NCBI GenBank assembly: GCA_903813345.2
Contig: CAIIXF020000004.1
Coordinates: 21,238,477 to 21,302,476, forward strand
From: Owenia fusiformis
Taxonomy: Eukaryota; Annelida; Polychaeta; Sabellida; Oweniidae
Reading direction: 5' to 3'
DNA: 64,000 bases
A program made the translations under genes and the position numbers. Below the pieces are notes generated by a model that was given only the letters and a program-made list of their open reading frames with translations, was not told where the DNA came from and made no database searches. Numbering within the stretch: the first letter of the stretch is position 1; every line of letters begins with the position of its first letter. Below are positions 52,301-61,300 of the stretch, piece by piece.

Positions 52301-55300
52301 TAAAGCTCATTTTATTTCATGCTTATTTCACTCAATTCTCGCTAAAATTTGAATGAGGTGCCTGATTTTCTTAGATGTATATAGAATTTAGAGTGTCGAC
52401 CACATGTCTTTATTTTTTTCCATGTTGGTCAACTCTTAAAGACTTTATTTTGCATTACAAAATGTGACAATTATGATTTCTTTTGAGTATATGTTCGCAG
52501 TCTACCTACAAACCCTATACACCATCCTAAAAGTGTGACGTGTTGGTGATGTAGATGAGGAGGGGGGTTAGTTCATAGTCTTGAAGTAAGACTAGTATTC
52601 TCAATTTACTTGATATTGTAAATTGAAACTTAGCACATGCCACAAAGGAAATTGTATCGAGAATTACAGCTAATCAATTATCAAGCTCTAGGCACCAGAA
52701 GCACATCAACTTCATGAAAAATTAGGAGGAAAAGTCTCCAAAACCCTATCAAGCTCATGAAAAATTAGAAGGAAATGGTGCCAAAATACCACCAGGTTCA
52801 TGAAAAATTAGGAGGAAAGGTGCCAAAAGCCCCATGAAATTCATGAAAATTGTTAATAAGAGGTAAAAAACAGAGATGAACATTTTTACCACTTGTTTCC
52901 ATTGTAAATATTTAATTTACAATATTAAGTCTATGCTGGCCAAAGCTATTTGTAGATTTTCAGCTGGTGACCGGCTATTTTGATGAAAAATTAAGCAAAA
53001 TTACATGTCTTCATATCAGCATAACATGGACTATATCAGCACCCTCTGTGCTATGTTTTATGCCATTGTGAAGCCAATGACAATATATTTCAATTGCACC
53101 CAACCATGGTCCCCAAGCAGCCCCTACAATATTTGGTAAGATGATTGATACAAATCATGTGACAATTATTTGAGAGCATCCCGAGATATCTCGGGGTTGG
53201 TCAGATATGATTATGACGTCATTGATGAAATATCTCGGGGATGGTCAGCAATGAGTTAAAAAGCCTCGGTCTCTTCTGTCCTCATTGTATGCACATTCTA
53301 TTTGCATCTTTTATATTAAGACAGTTACAAAGTGGTATTGACACTGTCTACTCTTTCACCGCCATTTAAGAGAAGGACTGATAAATGAACTGTCCGAAGT
53401 GAAACTGCAACAGAATATGATAAAATAGAAATGATAAAATAGTATACGTTGTGCCTGATTATCAGGGAAAAAAGGTTGGGACGATTCAATATTTATCATG
53501 TTGAAAATGTGGTTTGATGGGAACTTAATCCCGATTTTGATCCACGCCAGAGTTCAGGATATTAAACTATGCTATGAGCACATGTAACGAATACAAAGTA
53601 ACTCCGGAAATTAGATAAATCCATTATTAGAACTAACTCCAATAGCATCAAGACCCCTTGGCATAAACATCAATTAGACTATCAATATTAATCTAAAATA
53701 TCTCCGAAGTATGAGTTTTTTTCTGAGAACGAACACACACAAATGTAGCCCATAACCTAAATTATAAAAAATTGTAAAAATATTCACATCCTCTTTCAAT
53801 ATTTATTGAAATAACTGCAAAAATCAAAAAAATCATGTTCATGTCCGTCTGCTAGGTCATATCTTGAGGGATCATTGTAAGTGAAGATTCATGTGATGAT
53901 TAATTTGTCCCATATAAGATTTCTTAGAGGACATAGGGAATTGTAAGATGTTGTATCTGATTTACATCTAATTATTGTTGTTTGGTACCCTGTTGACCAG
54001 ACACTATAATCAATAAATAGCATCTGACAAGAATAGATAATGTTACAGTTTTGGTACTGATTATCAGTCTTAGTTGATATTCCTAATCTGATTGGAAAAG
54101 GCTAGGTAAAACATTGTCTCTTGTTTAAAGAGTGTAGATGAAGCAGAGTCAAGCTATTAAAAGGGTAGCTTGGAGAGAATACATTCAGAGCATTGTTATT
54201 ACAATAAAACTTGTCTTAATGAACACATCGCTCTCGTAAACACCTGTCTCTAGTAAACACCCTTCCTCCCCATATACTCTACTGACTTCTATATAAATTA
54301 CCATCTCTGAAGTGAACACCTAGCAACACTGTACTAAAATCAAGCTACCAAATCAAAATAGCTGAATTTTCTGCCTTCATAGGTACCCTGGCATTTAAGG
54401 GTGCTGGTGTGTGGGGGGGGGTATTCCATCTTACCAGCATCAAAATCATGTTTGTCCTTTGCAGATTATAGTTTTTACCCCAGGGTTTTGACTAGACTCT
54501 GTACATCAGGGTAATGTTAAGTAGATACTGAAATAAAACTTCATATAGGTAGATTAATACATATCCCATAAAATAAATGGGAGATCTAGAAAAGCTCTGA
54601 GAAAATATTTTTTGTGCTCAACTTAACAGGTTTTACTGTAATATAAAATATTCCCGTTCTGATTAAACCAGAGTGCTTCCCCATCTAACACTCTCTCCTA
54701 GAGATGACTTTGGAAAACTACAATGAAATATTCACATTGTTGCATAATTAACCAATGCTTTAGTATCAGCCCATATAACACCAGGGCTGGTAAAACTAGT
54801 GTTAACTTCTTTATGCCATAAACATAGTGCTAAAATATTTGACAGGTATTTAAATATTTTATGAAGTTCAACATCAAAAGTTGTATTAACTTAAAGGTTG
54901 TATGTACATCACTTTTCATTTATGATGTTTAACCTTTAGCATGCTGCCGGCGGACTCGTCCGCCGAGACCAAAATGTCTCTCACAACTGCCGGCGGACCC
55001 GTACGCCCGATTTCAAACTTTTAAAAACTTTACTTTTTCGCGCCATTCGTATTGTCCAATTAGATTGCCCGATTTATTCAGTGCCTAACATGACTTCCTG
55101 TTGACCTAGAAATGATGATATTTCGAAAAATAATTCTCAATTCAACAATTTAAACAGTGTTTTAGTCGTTTTTAGTGAACGAATCGTACAAAATGGTGGA
55201 CAAATACGATCACAACGAAAATGTGGAGGAAATGGATTACGATTTCGAGCTCTTTAGGCTCTTGGAAGCCGATAACGGTCATCGAAAATAGAAACTAGAA

Positions 55301-58300
55301 TATTTTCTGAATTGAAAAATTGAACATTCGATCGCTGCAAATTCAGATTTGGATTCTGACCAGACGAAGAGGCGGAGCGGCGGATTCCGGAGGAGTATTC
55401 ATGGTATATTTATGCCCAGTCGTGTTAATGTACGAAAAAATTCATGAGAACATTTTTTTCATGAGCCAGGCCACTGTATCTTCCCTTTGTGAAAATTTTA
55501 TCCAGATTCATACAGTAGTTATTGAGATATTAATTATTTAGTCCAGGCATATCATTTTTTGCACTCTTTGAAAAATAAGCCAGTTGCGTGGGATATATTT
55601 GCTGAAATAAGGCAGCATGGTAAAGGTTAAAGGTTGTATGTATATCACTTTCCATTTTATCATGTTTACAGGATGTATGTACACCACTTTCCATTTTTCC
55701 AAGTTTAAAGGTTGTATGAAAACCGCCTTTCATTTTCCCATGTGTAAAAGTTATTGAGATTTTTCCATTTTGTCATGTTTGTACTTACCATCTTTGAAAT
55801 CTAGCAGGATCTTTGCAAGGGCTATGTGTTGTATTTTTAGTAGGTTCAATGCAAGGGTGGTTATATGTTGTATTTCTAGCAGGATCATTGTAATAATAAC
55901 TGTGTTGTATTTCTAGCAGGATCATTGCAAGGGCTGTATGTTGTATTTCTAGCAGGATCATTGCAAGGGCTCTATGTTGTATTTCTTGCAGGATCATTGC
56001 AAGGGCTCTATGTTGTATTTCTTGCAGGATCATTGCAAGGGCTGTATGTTATATTTCTAGCAGGATCATTGCAAGGGCTCTATGTTGTATTTCTTGCAGG
56101 ATCATTGCAAGGGCTGTTTGTTATATTTCTAGTAGTATCATTGCAAGGGCTGTATGTTATATTTCTAGCAGTATCATTGCAAGGGCTGTATGTTATATTT
56201 CTAGCAGGATCATTGCAAGGGCTCTATGTTGTATTTTTTGCAGGATCATTGCAAGGGCTCTATGTTGTATTTCTTGCAGGATCATTGCAAGGGCTCTATG
56301 TTGTATTTCTAGCAGGATCATTGCAAGGGCTGTTTGTTGTATTTCTAGCAGGATCATTGCAAGGGCTCTATGTTGTATTTCTTGCAGGATCATTGCAAGG
56401 GCTGTATGTTATATTTCTAGCAGGATAATTGCAAGGGCTGTTTGTTGTATTTCTAGCAGGATCATTGCAAGGGCTGTATGTTGTATTTCTAGCAGGATCA
56501 TTGCAAGGGCTCTATGTTGTATTTCTTGCAGGATCATTGCAAGGGCTCTATGTTGTATTTCTTGCAGGATCATTGCAAGGGCTGTATGTTATATTTCTAG
56601 CAGGATCATTGCAAGGGCTCTATGTTGTATTTCTTGCAGGATCATTGCAAGGGCTGTTTGTTATATTTCTAGCAGTATCATTGCAAGGGCTGTATGTTAT
56701 ATTTCTAGCAGTATCATTGCAAGGGCTGTATGTTATATTTCTAGCAGGATCATTGCAAGGGCTCTATGTTGTATTTTTTGCAGGATCATTGCAAGGGCTC
56801 TATGTTGTATTTCTTGCAGGATCATTGCAAGGGCTCTATGTTGTATTTCTAGCAGGATCATTGCAAGAGCTGTTTGTTGTATTTCTAGCAGGATCATTGC
56901 AAGGGCTCTAGACTATGTTGTATTTCTAGCAGGATCATTGCAAGGGCTGTATGTTGTATTTTTCTACTAGGGTTATTTAATCAGTGAGAGCAGGATTAAC
57001 TGGGAGACAATACAATGGATTATCATAGCACGGATCACACTGTAATAACAACCTAGTAACAACATGTTATAACATACATGTATTAAAATACAAAATATCG
57101 CAAAATAGAGAGAAATAAGCTGGGAATTGTGACAAAATGGATGAAGAATAAGTGAGAATCAAATGTCTCTTTGTTTCTGTGGAGAAATTCTGTGACATTA
57201 ATGTGATAGTGTAATATTTTATGCACTGGATAGGACTTAGAATAGAGCTCTAGGTGACATGATGAAGTCAAGTAAGGACTGGCCCTTATTGAATTGCAAC
57301 AAGAAACATAGCATTGTGAAGGAATAGTGGTTATATAAGGAAAAAAGTGCCCTGCAAGGATATATGTATTTGTAAGGAATAGATTTGGAAGGAACAGCAG
57401 GATTTGTAAGGAATAATTAAGGAATTGTTTGTATAGCTGGACTGTAGTTTGTAAGTAAAAGGGATATTTTGTCGCAGTTGGATGATACGCTTAAATAAAG
57501 CAAACGAAGTGTGACCTTTTTGTGAAACATTACATGTTGAGGCTCGTGATTTACAGATACCAGCGTATGGAAATTTTGTAAAACCTTATCAGAGCTTTTT
57601 TCTTTAAAATTTTAATGAAGTGTCTTATTTTTTTGCATTTCCATACAATTCAGTATTCATTATTTGCCTGTTTACTTTATTCCTTGCTGATTCCACTCTG
57701 CTTTCAAATCTGACTATTGGTACGAGCCTTATAAGGGGTAGTTACTTTAGTCAGTTTTCTCAACAACCAATTACAATAAATGATTGGATGAAAAAAATGG
57801 GATTCCTTCTTTGTAGAAGTAATTAAAAAAATCGAAGACGTTGACACATTTTTCAGACAAACAAGAACTGTCGATAGAATCACTTGATCCCTTATAAAAC
57901 AGGCAATAAAACACTTTGTACAAAGGCTTGTACGAATGGTGATTCTAATGTTTTTTACTCATTGAGTTATCTTAAGAAATTTGTCTATAGTGATCATCTT
58001 TTAAAATACAGAACAGAGAGAAAGGAGTTGAATTGTGAAACACCCCGTGCTCTTAATTATGAAGAAAAATCAGACACATCAAACACCTCATTCTAATTTT
58101 AGTGAAAAATATATGTAGTAAGAATAACCAGAGAAAAGTTAAAAGCATATTTTACGCTAAGATTGCTTAACATGAAAACTTAAGGGTAGCAAAAGATGTA
58201 ATATCTCTAGTGAACTGGATTCATGTTCTACTAGCGTTAATTGGAAACTACAGCTACAACTAAGGTGAAATGTCATTTTCCTAATTGGTATCTACACATA

Positions 58301-61300
58301 CAACAATGTGTCAGGGAGATTAACAAATCGAATAACAAGTTCAAGACAGGAAGAGAATACTATGGTGCCATCTATCTTTAGGATATCATACTAAACCCAA
58401 TGACCCGTAAAAGGTCCTGGAAAAGCTATCTGCTTTTCAGTATAAGGTCAAAGGTCAGACGCTGGCGTTCTCGAACAATGTTTTCATGGTGTATGCTACG
58501 GGCTGCAAGATCTCGTCGAAAGTCTGTTAGTTTTCGTAAATATGTTCAGACCATTACATATGTCAATGTAAGTGCAACCATTGTTCAAACCTACATTTGT
58601 CAATGTTCAAACCATTACATATGTCATTGTAAGTAAAATGATTGTTCAAACTACAAAGGCAAATTACATTGGGCCCCGTACGAGCTCGTATGAGGCTCGA
58701 GAATTACGAGTCATTACGGGCAAAAAGGAGTACGATCCTCGTTCTCGTATATAGCTCATATTCGAGGCCTGTACGAGCTCCGTACGACGATCATTCTCCT
58801 TTTTGTTTTTTTCATTACGGGCATCGCACAGGCAAGTACAAGGCTAAAAAATGACGAGCTATTATGGGCCTCGTAACAGGCACCGTACAAGCAAATACGA
58901 GGATCGAAAATTATGTTTTATTACGGGGCTCGTTACGGGCCCCATATGGTCAAGTACAGAGTTGAAAATTACGAGCTATTATGGGCCTTGTAATTACAAG
59001 CTCTTACAAGACTCGAAAATTACAAGCAATTACAAGACTCGTTATGAGGCCCGTACAAGGTTGTACGGGGCCTGTTGACTCAACAAGATCTACACAGGCT
59101 AATTGTACAGGGTCCGATGTAATTTGCCTGTGTATAACATTTTTCAATGTATGTTCAACCATTGTTAAGTGTTCAGCTACAATTTTGTTTTCGAATTTAT
59201 ATCTTGCTCAGATATAATTTTCCCCTAAATTGATATGTAGAACAATGTATTTTTCATTTGTAAAATGAGAAACATTTTGTTTTGAAAATATCATATGAAG
59301 CCATCTGCTTAAAGGTGAATGTCAACTGATCAATTTAGATTTGGCTATAATGAAGTTTAGTTTTACCATCAGAATGTATCTATATGTCTTTCCGTTCTTA
59401 ACTCTAAAAAGCTTTTTACGGGAATTGTTTAATACGCCGCTGAAAAGTTATTTTAGTCAATTATTTCAATAATGTTCACAACCGTTACACCATTAACTCA
59501 ATTTGTTGTGGCACGACAATAGTTAAGGATGCCCCTATGGTTAAAAATTATTGTTGCTTTTTCCATCAGTTCTATCTAAACTCTCAATGACGTACTTGAG
59601 GTTTTTGTATTTCCATACAATTTAGAGTGTTGGCTACATGCCTGTTTGGTTTATTCCTTGTAGGTTCCTCTCTATTCCACTCTATTTTGCATTTTAAAGC
59701 ATGACCACATTGATATTTTAATCATGAGTTATTTCATCAGGATTGCTTTCATGTCATTTTGTGAGTCAAAGTAATTGAATTGAATTCTCCCATTACATTT
59801 AGTACTCCGTACTGTCCCTGTGAACAAAATCACAGTGTTGAATCCACATAAGTAGACTCAAAGCACAGATTCTGGACTTTCTGCCACCCCTGTATCCCTC
59901 CTTACCCTCCGAGGCACTTACAAATATAAATGCTTTATTGAATTGAATTCTCCTATCAAGTAGACTGTATCTTGCGGTGGATGACAAGTCCTCAAAGCAC
60001 AGATTCTGGACTTTCTGCCACACCCGTACCCCTCCTTACCCTCTGAGGCACTTAGAAAATCAATGCTATTAGAAGTTTTTTTCCCTTGTCATCATAATAT
60101 GTTTATATTCTTATATATATATAGGGACCTGGTTTTGGTTGAGTAAAAAACAAAAGTGACAATACATTGATATGAAAACATAAAATGGATAGTTGTTTCT
60201 AGCCCAGATGTAAAAATGAGCCACATACCAACATTCTATTTCTATTGTTTTTGTAAGAATCAATACTAAATTATCCTCCTTTTAATAACTCAATCATATG
60301 TTTCTCCTTTCAGAGTGTCTCCTTAGGGAGACTTAGATTAAATGTATTGATATTGAGAATATTGCCATGGTCATCATTATTTGTAAAATGAAAGATTATT
60401 AGTAGAAAGAATGTGATCTATAATCAGTGATCTCCACAGGATTTTTTCTCAAGTTGGTGCAAAATCCTCATTTTTACAATTCAGATCAAAATTGGTCAAA
60501 ATATGCCCAGTTTTCATGATTTTTCTCAATCATTTTCAAGTGGGTGCAAATGAGTTTTCAGGTGGGTGCATGCCTATTTTCAAAATCTCAGGTGGGTGTT
60601 GCGCCCACTTGCTTTAATGCTGGGGAGACCACTGATAATGTTCTGATAATTACAGTAAAACCTGTGTTTATGGAACGTCCACTGTGCTGGCTGATTTATT
60701 GTTCTATGGAGCCAGGGGTTCCCTACAGAGTAGGATTTGTCAACATGTTTGTCAATAAAACTTAGTATTTCTCTACATAGAAAGGTGTTCCATTTGATAG
60801 GTTTTAGTGTATGTTGGCACAAAACAAAAATGAATGAAAATAAACTATAAAAGTGATTACATGACAATGTATTTGACCATACAAGTGTGCTTTGATTGTT
60901 TCAATTGATAAATTATCCTTTTCTCGATCTCAACTTTCCTGGTCTCTTAGAATTCAAAATAGAGAGCTATCAAATCCAAGTATGTAGTCTCAGAGTCATT
61001 ACCCCATATTTTTTTTATTAGCTATCTAAAGGATCTCAAAATCCAGCAATTCTGAGGTTTTCATCTCAGCTCATCTTTCATGTTATAAAATCATTGAAGA
61101 CAGTCTATTATATCAAAGCATCTTGCAAATCAAAAGATGTAATAAGTATTACGAAAGGTTTAGAGTGTAGGCACAAATCACTCTGCGGAATGTCAAGAAA
61201 GACCTCATACAAGTACAAGGCATTCTAATTTATCAGTGAACCCCTTTAATGTATTCTTGTACTTCTTGTCAAGCAACGTCTAATGTGATGAAATATTTCA

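Noticed and set aside
55925-56911. Two open frames of 160-167 codons with a hydrophobic 12-residue repeat
   Set aside because: Explained by the 36-bp minisatellite inside DLG intron 6. Antisense frames are open as well.
57620-58096. Two short frames that look protein-like (68 and 70 codons)
   Set aside because: The first covers a reverse copy of the dispersed intron repeat. Neither has splice sites in a phase that fits DLG or any recognised domain.
60316-60384. Possible 69-nt phase-0 exon after TTTCAG ([14 protein letters not shown]...)
   Set aside because: The donor GTAAAA is poor, the hydrophobic peptide has no match to any Dlg linker and the context is ordinary AT-rich intron.
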